Origin: Kiritimatiellia bacterium
GTDB taxonomy: Bacteria > Verrucomicrobiota > Kiritimatiellia > RFP12 > DVOR01
DNA length: 63,969 nt
Direction of reading: 5' to 3'
Assembly: GCA_017558005.1 (NCBI GenBank)
Contig: JAFYWN010000002.1
Span: forward strand, 1-63,969
Each line of letters opens with the position of its first letter. Position 1 is the first letter of the stretch. The notes under the pieces were generated by a model, which was not told where the DNA came from, did no database searches, and was given only the letters and a program-made list of their open reading frames with translations. The translations under genes were made by a program, and so were the position numbers. Below are positions 42,818 to 52,792 of this stretch, one piece after another.

Positions 42818-45800
42818 TTACGGCAACACTTGGTAGTAAATCACACGGTCGGGCAATTCGCCATACGCATCGCGCCACACCAACGCCACAGCGCGCGCCG
42901 TAGAGAGCGGACGGAAATTCGCCAAATCACGACCAGAAACATAGGCAATCGCATCCGCACGCAAGATGTAAAGGAAGAGTTGCTGACGGTCACCAAAGCA
43001 CTCCTTTGCCACGGAGAGCAAGGTCGTCATGTCATTCTGTCCCAACTTATCTCCCGCGCCCTTTTCATCATTGTAAGCGGCAAGGCGATCGGCGAAAGAG
43101 GCGCCCGCAATGCCATCCTGAACGATGAAGTCCAACGTCTTCGGACGCTGCGGCACAGCCTTGGGGCCACCCTTGAAGAGTTCCTGCTCCTTATTCCAAT
43201 CACGCCCCTCACGACGGCTTCCCTTCGGCAAGGGGAAGAGATAATCCGTGACAAATTCATCATACTTCGGCGGCTCAAGCTTATCCAAATCCACCTGACC
43301 AATCGTAGAAGCCAAGTCCGCCACCATCTCAGAAGAGGCACGCTTCACCGATTCTGCAGCCTTCAAACGATCAAAGGTCACCTTTGCCGCCTGCTTAATC
43401 GATGCAGGAATACCAAGCATGGCGAACTGACGCAACTGTTGCGCAAGGTAATAGTCATCCTGTGCAGCAAAGACATTCACCAAACCGCGATGCTCTTCGG
43501 GGAAGTTTTCGCCCGCAAACGAACCAAAGAGGTTGGCCAACCGTGTGTAGCGATCATAATCCAAGGCGCCATCCTTTAGGTCTGCCACCGGCACCGTGCG
43601 GAAGAAGGAGGCCTTCGCCACATCCTCGTAGTAAGAAGCAATCGTATTGGAATTATACGCTTCGTTGGGATGCCACGTCGAGGTTGAGAGCGGCACGGGC
43701 AAGAAGCCCACTTCGCCAGGGAGCAACAACTGGCCCGAGTCATTGTGGCCATAACGGATATCTTCCACCGTCAAGCCCCACGAGAAGGGTACCACGTTAT
43801 CATTCGCAGTAGCATAGTCCTGCTGCACATTTGAGGCATCGCTTCCCGAGGGCACAGACTCATTCTCTGTAAAGAGCCAATGCGGCGAGGAGAGGTTTTG
43901 ACGTATCGCTTGCGAAGTGCCATAACCCGAAGCCGAAGCAGACTTTAAGCCCAACATCGGCGAGAGCCAGTTATAACGCGGATCCACCGTGAACCATGTG
44001 CCCCTTTCAGGAGAGAGGGCTTGATAGGACTTCGCGCTCTCTTCGGAGCTCGGGCGCAACGTCAACCCGCCCACCTTCAGCTCTGCATTGAAGTCAATCG
44101 CCACGTCAATTTGGTCCTCAAAGACCTTCAGCTTCTTGTACTTGATCTCCACAGAGTTATCATTGGGATTCACATCCGCTTCCAATTCCCACTCCGGCAT
44201 GAAGGAGACCGTCACCGGACAAGAGACACGGAAGTACTGTGCATCCAAACGCCGCATTTTGCTCTCACCCAAGCGGTCGTTCAAATTAGCAGGATAATCC
44301 TCCTTGCCACGCTCCGTAACCCCTTGGTCTGCGGGCACACGATCCACCACAGCATTTCCACTGGTCACGTCCACGCGGAAGAGGTAATCCACCAAGAAGG
44401 AGAAGGTCGTATTCTGACGCACAGGCGGTGTCACACCAGGATTTGTAATTTCGCTGGGCATCTCATAGGTGACCGGAATTTTGTCGCCCTTAAAGGTCAC
44501 CTCCAAATCCCCTTTAGCCTCACAGGTAATGCCGCCAGTCACCCCCGTAAACACGTCCGAACCATTGTTCACGGTCAACGTGCTGCCACCCACCTTCATC
44601 TCGGCCGTAGCGACAGCTTCACCTTCAGTCTCAACTGCAGCTCCACCCACATCACCCGCGGCGCAGAGACCCACAAAGCCAACCGGGGTCACATCATACG
44701 AATCTTCCGCTTTCTCAAAGCCCGGGAAATAGGCACGCAGCGCCAAATCCAACTTCGCCACCGGCACCTTAAACTTCAATTCGGCATCTTCCAAATTCGT
44801 TTTGATATCTTGCGCCTTCGTCACCGTTCCGAAAGAGGCCGTATTAACACCCTTCAATGCATCTTCCACCATCTCCTTGAGATCATTCTCCGTCTGAGAA
44901 TCCTTCCAAGCAGAGGCATCATAACCCACTTCAGAGACCATCGGCACATTTTCGACGGTGGGCAATGCGTTGCTATAGATTTCCTTCACCGTACTAGTGT
45001 CAAAGTGGTTGGGCTCGCTATCATTATCAATGTAGTCCACCAACATGCGCACCAGGTTCAAGGCCGCATCGTCATTCCCCAAGTAAGAGGCATTACCTGC
45101 GAGCGACTGAATTTCAGAAGCTAATGCCGCACCCGTATCACGAATGCTCTCTTGCTTCACCTCATCGCACGAGATGGTGGCAAGCGCATCCGAACCCGCA
45201 GAACGGCGATCTGCGGCACCCTCGCCCTTACGGTCGGCATTTGGCCAAAAGCTATAACACGAGAAGGGAGAATAGAACCCCTCACCATCGTTGGCCACAG
45301 CATCCTGCCACGAGTAAGGAAACTCATTCCCATTGTCTACCACCAAAGGCGTGCTACCAGAGATGCGCTCGGTGTAGCGGGCAATATCCGCATTCGAACA
45401 GAAGACTGGCAAGTCGGCAATTTCACTTCCCTCAGAGGAGTTCGCCGTCTCCACCAAATCATAAATATCCCGAGGTGCGGTACTCCCCGTAGCAGCCGTA
45501 CCAAAGGCGAAGTCATTTGCAGTCAGACCAATACCACGATACTGCGAAGCCGAACCCAATGCATTGATATCCAGCGAATCCGAGAGGTTCACCACAGCCC
45601 AGGCCATGCGACCAATCACCGTCTCTTGCTTCACCGCTTCATCAATATCGTCATTCGAGTTATCCAATTCAGGAATGTGCGCCGTAATCCGCTTCCACGT
45701 AGCCACCGTATCGATTGCCGAACCATAGGCCAATGAACCGCTATTTTCACCCTCGCCATTCCCAATGGACGAGCCCTCTTCCAAATAACTGTAAACCGCA

Positions 45801-46210
45801 TGGGCCACATACGGCGGAACGTGACGCATGACAGCTTCGTCCAGCAAGTTTGCCGTAGAGCCATAGCTGCTGGCCTCAAATGAAGTTAAGACGCGCCCAT
45901 AGCGATCATCATTCTGATTGCGGAAGGGCGCCAAACATTCCACCGTGCGTGTGGAGGCATTCCGCGCATCAAAGCCTCCGGCATACGTCGTTTGAACACG
46001 TAGCGTCGTCTCCACAGCCATGCGGGCATCCACAAAGGCGTTATCTAAGAGTTCTCGTGCCAAAAGACCACGACGATAGGATGCCGCAGCGGTGCGTTCC
46101 GTGCGCATCGAAATTGAGAATGCCACCGCACTAATCATGAGGAAGCTGAGCAACCCCAACACAATCAAGAGTGCGGAGCCGCGGTTATCAGAAGAGGAAA
46201 AGGGCTTCAT
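42818..46210 (-). CDS. Giant GspK-like pseudopilin
   Basis: A 1130-residue protein whose N-terminus (RGSALLIVLGLLSFLMISA) is a prepilin/GspK-type segment: short basic leader, then a hydrophobic helix. GspK caps the pseudopilus tip in type II secretion, but it is normally near 320 residues. Here the soluble part is three times longer, with DLSDSLDINALG near residue 235 resembling the GspK domain and long Asp/Ser-rich inserts. ATG 46210 has GGAG 9 bases upstream; a TTG at 46231 overlapping the previous stop is possible. Last structural gene of the prepilin run. Confidence 0.7.
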   Translation of the reverse strand: MKPFSSSDNRGSALLIVLGLLSFLMISAVAFSISMRTERTAAASYRRGLLARELLDNAFVDARMAVETTLRVQTTYAGGFDARNASTRTVECLAPFRNQNDDRYGRVLTSFEASSYGSTANLLDEAVMRHVPPYVAHAVYSYLEEGSSIGNGEGENSGSLAYGSAIDTVATWKRITAHIPELDNSNDDIDEAVKQETVIGRMAWAVVNLSDSLDINALGSASQYRGIGLTANDFAFGTAATGSTAPRDIYDLVETANSSEGSEIADLPVFCSNADIARYTERISGSTPLVVDNGNEFPYSWQDAVANDGEGFYSPFSCYSFWPNADRKGEGAADRRSAGSDALATISCDEVKQESIRDTGAALASEIQSLAGNASYLGNDDAALNLVRMLVDYIDNDSEPNHFDTSTVKEIYSNALPTVENVPMVSEVGYDASAWKDSQTENDLKEMVEDALKGVNTASFGTVTKAQDIKTNLEDAELKFKVPVAKLDLALRAYFPGFEKAEDSYDVTPVGFVGLCAAGDVGGAAVETEGEAVATAEMKVGGSTLTVNNGSDVFTGVTGGITCEAKGDLEVTFKGDKIPVTYEMPSEITNPGVTPPVRQNTTFSFLVDYLFRVDVTSGNAVVDRVPADQGVTERGKEDYPANLNDRLGESKMRRLDAQYFRVSCPVTVSFMPEWELEADVNPNDNSVEIKYKKLKVFEDQIDVAIDFNAELKVGGLTLRPSSEESAKSYQALSPERGTWFTVDPRYNWLSPMLGLKSASASGYGTSQAIRQNLSSPHWLFTENESVPSGSDASNVQQDYATANDNVVPFSWGLTVEDIRYGHNDSGQLLLPGEVGFLPVPLSTSTWHPNEAYNSNTIASYYEDVAKASFFRTVPVADLKDGALDYDRYTRLANLFGSFAGENFPEEHRGLVNVFAAQDDYYLAQQLRQFAMLGIPASIKQAAKVTFDRLKAAESVKRASSEMVADLASTIGQVDLDKLEPPKYDEFVTDYLFPLPKGSRREGRDWNKEQELFKGGPKAVPQRPKTLDFIVQDGIAGASFADRLAAYNDEKGAGDKLGQNDMTTLLSVAKECFGDRQQLFLYILRADAIAYVSGRDLANFRPLSTARAVALVWRDAYGELPDRVIYYQVLP

Positions 46211-46227
46211 TAGCGGTTCTCCAGCGT

Positions 46228-46746
46228 TCAATTAAGCGGTTCAAGTGCACGATGACGTCCAGAAATCGGCACGATAATCTCGTAGTCCTCCTCCTGTTTC
46301 GCATCAATATTCACGCGCTTCACGCGAATTTTATAGGGATTGCCCCACGGGTCACAGAGACGATTCCCGCGAATCGAGCGATCATTTGCCTCAAAGTAAA
46401 CCGTGTTGCCATTCGCCGTGGTGGGCTTGGTCAGCAGATTCGTTAAGGTCGGATTCGCGTCCACAACGCCATCGCTCAGGCCCAACGTCGACATCGGATT
46501 TCCACCATCATCCGCCACAGCGGTATCTGTCATGGTCATACAAAAGAGACGAATGGCATTCGCAAGGGCGCGGCTCTCAGCCGTTGCCTTCACGACCTTG
46601 GCATTTTCGCGAGCGGCACCTGTTGAGAGCGCAAACGTGCCCACCAACATCCCCAAGATCGCCATCACCACCAAGAGTTCAACCATTGTGAAGCCCGCAC
46701 GGAGCGACCGTGCTGTGCGTTGCGTAAAAGTGAGTCCGAAGTTCAT
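46228..46746 (-). CDS. Prepilin-like protein with N-methylation motif
   Basis: A 172-residue type II secretion or type IV pilus-like pseudopilin. The cleavage/methylation motif is GFTMVELLVVMAILGMLVG after a 19-residue basic leader. The C-terminal half has CDPWGNPYKIRVKRV, the GspG-like DPWGxPY element. ATG 46746 follows GAGGAG; the open frame upstream overlaps the previous gene and is not supported. Confidence 0.82.
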   Translation of the reverse strand: MNFGLTFTQRTARSLRAGFTMVELLVVMAILGMLVGTFALSTGAARENAKVVKATAESRALANAIRLFCMTMTDTAVADDGGNPMSTLGLSDGVVDANPTLTNLLTKPTTANGNTVYFEANDRSIRGNRLCDPWGNPYKIRVKRVNIDAKQEEDYEIIVPISGRHRALEPLN

Positions 46747-46777
46747 GCTATCCACTCCTCTATCGACCGATTCCTGC

Positions 46778-47518
46778 TTACTTGCGGTCTTCGCCTTCCA
46801 CCCACGGGCGGATATCATCTTCCGTGCCCCACTCTCCATCAGGGCCACAAGAGCCAACGGCAATTTCGTAATCATTAATCGTCTCTGGGGTCGCAGGTTT
46901 CACGACAACTTTAATGCCGCCATCTTGGTAGAGCGAGGCATAGCCATCATAATTCGTGCCCGACAACGTTTCAAAGCTCACACTGCCATTGCCCAACGAG
47001 AATCGCGCCTCGTTGCCAGAGGAGAGGCTACCGCCACCCGAGGTGTAGACCGACTCCTTACGCGTGACCGAGCCGCCACCACCCGAATACTCCACATGGG
47101 TCAATTCACGTGCGACATCGCTATCACCTGCGATGTCATCCGCGGGCTTCAAGATCCAGAAGTCGACGCCACCGCCGCCCATCTGACCTGTACCAGAGTC
47201 AATGCCGCCTTCAGAAAGGGCACTGCTACGCACGCCTTCATCGCTCTCCTTCGCGCCAATCACGAAGTTTGCGGGGTCTACAATCATTGAGAGGTCACGC
47301 GTCAATGCACCTGCCACCGCACGAATCATGCTCTGCTCATCTGCGCGACGCAAGCCTAAAGACCAGGCCAAACCAGTCTGTTGGAAAATCCCAGCCACAA
47401 TCAAGACGATGACCGAAAGAATCGTCATTGCCACCAAGACTTCAATCAAAGAGAAACCACGCTTCCGCAACTGATTTCGGAAAGTCAAGTGCTTGTGAAT
47501 CGTTTTCACCGAAGTCAT
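46778..47518 (-). CDS. Prepilin-like protein, GspJ type
   Basis: A 246-residue pseudopilin: RKRGFSLIEVLVAMTILSV motif after a long leader, then FQQTGLAWSLGLRRADEQSMIRAVAGALTRDL, the GspJ-like helical part. The C-terminus has CGPDGEWGTEDDI, the PDGxxGTxDDI element found in GspG-like calcium sites and also in the protein at 50257. It starts 9 bases after the GspI-type gene stop. Confidence 0.82.
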   Translation of the reverse strand: MTSVKTIHKHLTFRNQLRKRGFSLIEVLVAMTILSVIVLIVAGIFQQTGLAWSLGLRRADEQSMIRAVAGALTRDLSMIVDPANFVIGAKESDEGVRSSALSEGGIDSGTGQMGGGGVDFWILKPADDIAGDSDVARELTHVEYSGGGGSVTRKESVYTSGGGSLSSGNEARFSLGNGSVSFETLSGTNYDGYASLYQDGGIKVVVKPATPETINDYEIAVGSCGPDGEWGTEDDIRPWVEGEDRK

Positions 47519-47527
47519 CCTTTCCCC

Positions 47528-48034
47528 TTAGTCCTGGCCGTCAAGAATAACACGCACGACGTACATCGGCGCCACCATCAAGGCGCGCTTATTCTGTTCG
47601 GCATTCTCTGCAGTGACCTGCACGCCGACCTGAACAATCCGCTTGCCGCCATACTCCGCGCCATAACCATCTTCTTCAAATGCCCATGCACGATAGTAAA
47701 CGCCCGAGTCATCCTTTTTGGCATTTTCCATATCGGCATCACCCGCATCATCCATGACCGTGAAATTAAAGGGCGAACTCTGCAACGCACTTCTCAAATC
47801 ACTCACATCGGCCACATTTTCTGTATCCGAAGCGGCGATGCGTGCCGCATTAATGAAGCGTTCTGCGAAGGCTGCCACGCGCATTTCATTCCGCGCTGCA
47901 AGACTTTCGCGAAGCCCCAAGGGGAAGAGACCGAGCAATGCCAAAGCGCCCCCTGCGAGCACAAAAATCGCCATATTGACTTCAATCAAGGAGAAGCCGG
48001 CACGCAAACGCTTCAAAAAGGATTGTTTTTTCAT
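47528..48034 (-). CDS. Prepilin-like protein, GspI/PilV type
   Basis: A 168-residue pseudopilin with AGFSLIEVNMAIFVLAGGALAL, where the usual pattern is kept but a Leu-Leu/Val-Leu pair is replaced by Asn-Met. ATG 48034 has GAGG 9 bases upstream. The short size and FSLIEV motif fit GspI/PilV minor pseudopilins. Confidence 0.8.
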   Translation of the reverse strand: MKKQSFLKRLRAGFSLIEVNMAIFVLAGGALALLGLFPLGLRESLAARNEMRVAAFAERFINAARIAASDTENVADVSDLRSALQSSPFNFTVMDDAGDADMENAKKDDSGVYYRAWAFEEDGYGAEYGGKRIVQVGVQVTAENAEQNKRALMVAPMYVVRVILDGQD

Positions 48035-48042
48035 GCGAGACC

Positions 48043-48888
48043 TCACTTCTTGCTAATGTCGCCCTGCTGATTGACGGTCACGGTAAAGGTAGCATTGTCC
48101 GCATTCTTAGAGACCGAATGCTTCGCCGTCACAGAGGATTCAGACCCCGAGACGAGTTGACCATCCGCCGTAAAGATGAACACGCTACGATCTTTATTGA
48201 AGGCATAGTCCTTCGGAAGCGAATAGGTCTGCGAGGCGCGAACGCCCAAGGGGAAGGGCTTGCTTTCACCCGAAGACTTGCGCAGTGTCGCCACCCAAAG
48301 ATTTTCCCCTCTAAGGTCGATGGAGTGTTGCTGGCCGCCCACGTAGTAGTCTAATTGAACCTTCGTGACAGATTCTTCGTCATCTTCTCGATCTTCTTTT
48401 GTCTGCGTCGCATCGTTGGCCACATGCTTAACGCGCATAAATTCCTTGTCCGGATCATTAATATTAATCAAACGCGCATTTTTCGTGAGCGAACCGAGTG
48501 CTTCACGTTGGATCCCAAAGGGCGCCGCCAGTTTGTCACCATCTGGCCACACATTGCCGATGTATTCAAAGAGCGCATAACGCCCCTGCTCGCCACCAGC
48601 AATCTGACGATCACCCACGGTGATTTTGGTCTTTGCATTCCAACACACCACCACGTGCGTCTTACCCAAAACACTCGCCTGCTGACGTGCCAAGCGCAAC
48701 ACATCACAGAATTGGTCGCGACTCTTCGTAATGTTATCCCGACGCGAAGCGCCGAAGAAGGAGGTCGCCGCGAGCGTCATCAAGAGCGCCGCGATGCCCA
48801 TCACCACCAAGAGTTCAATTAAGGTAAAACCATCACGTGCGCGAGAAGCCGCACGCGGGCAAACATTTTGTTTTTGAGAAAACCGCAT
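48043..48888 (-). CDS. Prepilin-like protein, GspH type
   Basis: A 281-residue pseudopilin with DGFTLIELLVVMGIAALLM, a following RDNITKSRDQFCDVLRLARQQASVLGK helix as in GspH/FimT, and a C-terminal beta-rich domain with IFTADGQLV. ATG 48888 follows AAGGA; a longer frame to 48951 abuts the previous stop. Confidence 0.8.
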   Translation of the reverse strand: MRFSQKQNVCPRAASRARDGFTLIELLVVMGIAALLMTLAATSFFGASRRDNITKSRDQFCDVLRLARQQASVLGKTHVVVCWNAKTKITVGDRQIAGGEQGRYALFEYIGNVWPDGDKLAAPFGIQREALGSLTKNARLININDPDKEFMRVKHVANDATQTKEDREDDEESVTKVQLDYYVGGQQHSIDLRGENLWVATLRKSSGESKPFPLGVRASQTYSLPKDYAFNKDRSVFIFTADGQLVSGSESSVTAKHSVSKNADNATFTVTVNQQGDISKK

Positions 48889-48950
48889 CGCCTGTAAATC
48901 CTTTTCGCTATTCGGGAAGATCGCGAGGCTACCGCCGAACAAAGACGCCA

Positions 48951-49583
48951 TCAGTTCAGCTTGACCACATTGTTGAAATCACCCTCGCCGGCCACCGTTA
49001 CTTTGTAGTCGTCAAGGTCAAAATCAAAGGTAATCTTGAGGGGAGCAAAGGCGCGCGCCTTGCTCAGGCTCTTCTTACGATTATTCGTCGTCTTCGCCAT
49101 CGTGATGGGGAAGCCAATCATATCCGAAGCAGAGATGCCACCCTTCGCAAGGGCTTCGTCCAACTTCGTCACGCGACGACCCTGGCAAATATAAAGCATC
49201 GACGAATCGGTGATATAGGCGCGCTTATTGGACTGACGTGCGCCCGACTCATCACGACCGAGCAACAACATGACGACCTCCGCATTGCCCTGGTCAATCG
49301 AATTATTGGAATCCACCGTGCCATACGTGAGCACATTCTTATTGTCAGGATTACCATCAGACGGCACAGGATAGTCGCCTGTTTCATTCTTGTACGCCGC
49401 AATCGCACTCGTCATGGTACGTGCGAATGACGTACGCTTCGTATTCTCTGCACCACGCAGGGTCTTCGCCACGCCGATCGCACCCAGGCCCACCAACGTT
49501 GCCAAGATGACCACCACGACCATGAGTTCAATCAAGGTGAACCCCTGCTTTGCCGCATTACCAACCATTGAGAACAGCTTCAT
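48951..49583 (-). CDS. Prepilin-like protein, GspG type
   Basis: A 210-residue pseudopilin with a short leader and QGFTLIELMVVVVILATLVG, then ALAxYKNETGDYPVPSDG, matching major pseudopilin GspG. This may be the main fibre subunit. The downstream part lacks a clear DPWGxPY motif. Confidence 0.82.
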   Translation of the reverse strand: MKLFSMVGNAAKQGFTLIELMVVVVILATLVGLGAIGVAKTLRGAENTKRTSFARTMTSAIAAYKNETGDYPVPSDGNPDNKNVLTYGTVDSNNSIDQGNAEVVMLLLGRDESGARQSNKRAYITDSSMLYICQGRRVTKLDEALAKGGISASDMIGFPITMAKTTNNRKKSLSKARAFAPLKITFDFDLDDYKVTVAGEGDFNNVVKLN

Positions 49584-49616
49584 TGCGCTTACTTCCTCTC
49601 GTCTTCAGATGAACGG

Positions 49617-50231
49617 TTACCAACTCTGCGCGTAAGTTTCACCTTCGCTGCGCAGTTCGTCATCTTCAGGCCAACACCACACAGCCACATCACCGCGAAT
49701 CGTGCGACCGCGAATCAAAGCCGCCGGCATGCCGTCTGCGCCATCTAAGACACCATCCTCATTCGTATCCAAGACGAATTGATAGAGGTGATCGGTCACC
49801 TGCGAACCGCTACGACCATTATCAAAACGCTTCTTACCAATCGGATCAAGCAGACCATACTTCAATTCTGCTTCATTTTGCTTATTGCTCTTAAGGCCAT
49901 TGTTCCGTGCATCATCATCAATGTAAAACACGTCCAAGAGCTTTGCCTTACCCAGCACAAGGCACATATCCGTGTCCATCTGCTTCACGCCAGCGCTAGC
50001 GATGCCATACTCATCCGGCCAAAAACCAATTTCACGATGGAAATTCGTCCACGCCGTCTTAATCTGCATGCAGACTTCCGTTGCGTTTTTCTTACGTGCC
50101 TGTTCAATGAAGTGTTGGTAACCGCCAAAAGACGCGCCACCCAAAATACCGATGATGGCGATCACCACCAAGAGTTCAATCAAGGTAAAACCATGTCGTT
50201 TACGGAGGGTAGAAAGAGAACCACGCATCAC
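49617..50231 (-). CDS. Prepilin-like protein
   Basis: A 204-residue pseudopilin with RHGFTLIELLVVIAIIGILGG and a helix continuing FGGYQHFIEQARKKNATEVC. DTNEDGVLDGADG resembles an acidic calcium loop. Start has AGGAGC near. Role within the pseudopilus is not decided. Confidence 0.8.
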   Translation of the reverse strand: MMRGSLSTLRKRHGFTLIELLVVIAIIGILGGASFGGYQHFIEQARKKNATEVCMQIKTAWTNFHREIGFWPDEYGIASAGVKQMDTDMCLVLGKAKLLDVFYIDDDARNNGLKSNKQNEAELKYGLLDPIGKKRFDNGRSGSQVTDHLYQFVLDTNEDGVLDGADGMPAALIRGRTIRGDVAVWCWPEDDELRSEGETYAQSW

Positions 50232-50256
50232 AAAGCTCCTTTATTCGCAATTATTT

Positions 50257-51069
50257 TTATTCATCGTCATCTTCATCCACAGCCGAGCCACCGCTCACGA
50301 TGTCATCTGCCGTGCCGAACTGACCATCTGCGCCCGCCGAAACAATTTCGCCTGCGCCGCCTTCGTTGCGATAACGCAGCCCACGGCCCCATCCATCTGC
50401 TTCTGCACCGGCAGAGTAACGTGCCACGTCACACTCTTCGCAACCAAACACCGTCTCGAACACCATGCCCTGATTCTTCAAACGACGCCACGAGCGATAA
50501 ATCTGCTGAAGATTCAAATCCCGCGCCTCTTGAGCACTTAACGTGCTTAAAAGCCCAGAAGCACCACAGTAGGTATCTTTGTAAGCAGTACTCAGTTCCT
50601 TCTCCCAAACCGAACCCTTTGAAGGTTCCTTATACTGCGATTCGTAATAGTCTGCCATGTTGGTGCCCGAGGTCGAGGTGCGAATCGTCGTTGCACGCGG
50701 GATAAAGTGCGAGCAAAGACCGAAAGCGACGCCATCATTCGCACAAGCATCGCCCTGATTATACCTCACCATCTCTGCGCCGCATACATCACATGAAGCA
50801 CTATTTACCAAGAAGGTGAAGTTCAGGCTCGAATACCCCTCTGCATCAGCATCCGTCACCAACGGATAATCGCCGTAGATTGCCTTGTATTCATTCAGGA
50901 GCGTTGCAATCGCATGCACCTGCGCAATCGTCTTCGCCTCAGCCGACTTCGTATTTGCCGAACGCGTCATCATGAAAATGCCACCAGCCAAAATGCCGAT
51001 AATCACAATCACCACCAAGAGTTCGATCAACGTAAACCCGCGCTTTGCGCTTGCCATCCAATCCTTCAT
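50257..51069 (-). CDS. Prepilin-like protein, cysteine-rich
   Basis: A 270-residue pseudopilin with KRGFTLIELLVVIVIIGILAGG. The soluble part has cysteine pairs (CDVC, CEEC) that could form disulfides or bind metal, the RYRNEGGAGEIVSAGADG segment and GQFGTADDIV, a GspG-like calcium motif, then an acidic EDDDE tail. ATG 51069 follows GGGATGGAGAAG. First prepilin after gspF. Confidence 0.82.
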   Translation of the reverse strand: MKDWMASAKRGFTLIELLVVIVIIGILAGGIFMMTRSANTKSAEAKTIAQVHAIATLLNEYKAIYGDYPLVTDADAEGYSSLNFTFLVNSASCDVCGAEMVRYNQGDACANDGVAFGLCSHFIPRATTIRTSTSGTNMADYYESQYKEPSKGSVWEKELSTAYKDTYCGASGLLSTLSAQEARDLNLQQIYRSWRRLKNQGMVFETVFGCEECDVARYSAGAEADGWGRGLRYRNEGGAGEIVSAGADGQFGTADDIVSGGSAVDEDDDE

Positions 51070-51141
51070 CTTCTCCATCCCTTCTATGGAATCCATCTGG
51101 GAAACTGCGGGCGCCGCGAGACGCCCGCACACCATTGCGCC

Positions 51142-52428
51142 TTAGGCGCCCTGCTGACCAATCGAACCGATAATCGAGATCAACGGCATAAACATGGCGA
51201 TCACGATACCACCGACCACCACGGCCAAGAAGATAATCATGATAGGTTCAATAATCGACGTCATGGCTGCCACTGCATTATCCACTTCGTCGTCATACGT
51301 ATTCGCCACGCGAATGAGCATTTCGGGTAATGCACCCGTTTCTTCACCCACTTCTACCATGGAGACCACCATGGGCGGGAAGACACCACTGGCGCCGAGG
51401 GGAGCCGTCATGCCTTCACCTTCCTTCACACTGTCATGCACGCTCTGAAGTGCCTTTGCAATCACCTGATTGCCCGTCGTATCCTTCACGATACCCAAGG
51501 CCTGCAACACTGGCACACCCGAACTCAAGAGCGTACCCAAAGTACGCGTAAGGCGAGCGACTACCGTCTTCTGCGTCAAATCACCCATCACCGGAGCCTT
51601 CAACGCAATCACATCGCTCAAATACGAGCCCATTGGCGTCTTCTTAAAGATCTTGATACCGACCACCAATGCCACGACAATCGCGCCGCCGAACAACCAG
51701 TAATCCTGCACCCATTCAGAGAGATTAATCACGAACTGCGTCAGCGCCGGCATGCCTTCACCGCCCAACAAGTCATCAAAGATTTGCTGGAACTTCGGAA
51801 TCACGGCCAACATCAAGAACACCACGATACCCACCGCCGCAGTCAACACCACGATTGGGTACGTCATTGCGCCCTTCACCTTGTTCTTAATCTTCTCAGC
51901 CTTTTCCATGAACTCAGCCAAACGATTTAAGACCGTTTCGAGCACACCGCCCGCTTCACCAGCCTTCACCATGTTCACGTAGAGGTTATTAAAGATTTTC
52001 GGGTAGTTTGCCAACGATTCAGAGAACGTGTTACCCGTCTCCACCGTTTCCAACATCCCTGCGAGTGCATCCTTCATCGTCTCATTGGTCGTCTGACGAT
52101 GCAACACACGAAGTCCGCGCAACAAAGGCAAACCTGCGTCCACCAACGTTGCCAACTGACGCGTAAAGATCATCAAATCCTTTGTCTTCACGCCGCCACG
52201 CATGAACTTCGGGAGCTTAATTTCGCCGCCCCCCTTCTTCTTTGCGGGCTTTGCGGCGGGACGTGTAGCTGCGACATTCGGCGTATCTTCTTTCACCATG
52301 CCGATGGCCTTCGGCGTGAGTTTCATCGCCCGAATCTTCTCAATTGCCGCGCCCTGCGAATCCGCCTCAACGGTGCTCATCACCTCTTTGCCCTGCGAAT
52401 CCACTGCTTTGTACCTGAATTTAGCCAT
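51142..52428 (-). CDS. gspF: Type II secretion/type IV pilus inner-membrane platform protein
   Basis: A 428-residue GspF/PilC protein. It shows KFRYKAVDSQGKEV at the N-terminus, IFTRQLATLVDAGLPLLRGL, ETGNTFSESLANYPKIF, MVKAGEAGGVLETVLNRLA, three membrane segments (about 205-225, 255-275, 395-415) and the duplicated GspF domain with VSMVEVGEETGALPEML. It forms the platform on which the assembly ATPase acts. No GspE, GspD, GspC/L/M or prepilin peptidase is in the window. ATG 52428 has AAGG upstream at 9 bases. First gene of the prepilin operon. Confidence 0.93.
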   Translation of the reverse strand: MAKFRYKAVDSQGKEVMSTVEADSQGAAIEKIRAMKLTPKAIGMVKEDTPNVAATRPAAKPAKKKGGGEIKLPKFMRGGVKTKDLMIFTRQLATLVDAGLPLLRGLRVLHRQTTNETMKDALAGMLETVETGNTFSESLANYPKIFNNLYVNMVKAGEAGGVLETVLNRLAEFMEKAEKIKNKVKGAMTYPIVVLTAAVGIVVFLMLAVIPKFQQIFDDLLGGEGMPALTQFVINLSEWVQDYWLFGGAIVVALVVGIKIFKKTPMGSYLSDVIALKAPVMGDLTQKTVVARLTRTLGTLLSSGVPVLQALGIVKDTTGNQVIAKALQSVHDSVKEGEGMTAPLGASGVFPPMVVSMVEVGEETGALPEMLIRVANTYDDEVDNAVAAMTSIIEPIMIIFLAVVVGGIVIAMFMPLISIIGSIGQQGA

Positions 52429-52487
52429 CGCTTGCATCCTTGTGTTAAATTAACGGAGCCTTCGCTCCAATCCACATCTCACTTCAT

Positions 52488-52515
52488 ATGATACCATTTT
52501 TCGCCCCCCTTTCAA
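52488..52515 (-). promoter_or_regulatory. Promoter of the gspF-prepilin operon
   Basis: On the minus strand TTGAAA (52515-52510), 16-base spacer, TATCAT (52493-52488). A small GGAGC/GCTCC hairpin lies in the leader at about 52455-52467. Confidence 0.5.
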
Positions 52516-52568
52516 CACCTCTTTTAATAGAAAACTTTTACTTGCGTCCACGCCATATACCGTTGCCA

Positions 52569-52614
52569 ATACAACAAAAAAAGAAACGGATAGGAGTCTC
52601 CCCCCTACCCGCGT
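52569..52614 (-). terminator. Intrinsic terminator after the 1094-residue gene
   Basis: On the minus strand CGGGTAGG pairs with CCTATCCG (one G-T pair) around GGGGAGACT, followed by TTTCTTTTTTT. The rest of 52615-52792 shows no feature. Confidence 0.7.
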
Positions 52615-52792
52615 TCTTTTTCCATATCCGCAGAATGCCTAATGCTTCCGATTCGCCTCATCCGCGCATGCGTCCTGCCCCTTAAGCGCCTTCCGCAAGA
52701 AGCAATCACATCTACGCATCAGCATCCACACCGTCCCATCACTCCTCACACGCATCAGCTCGGAGAGAAAGTGACGAGGTCCAGTCGAAGAA

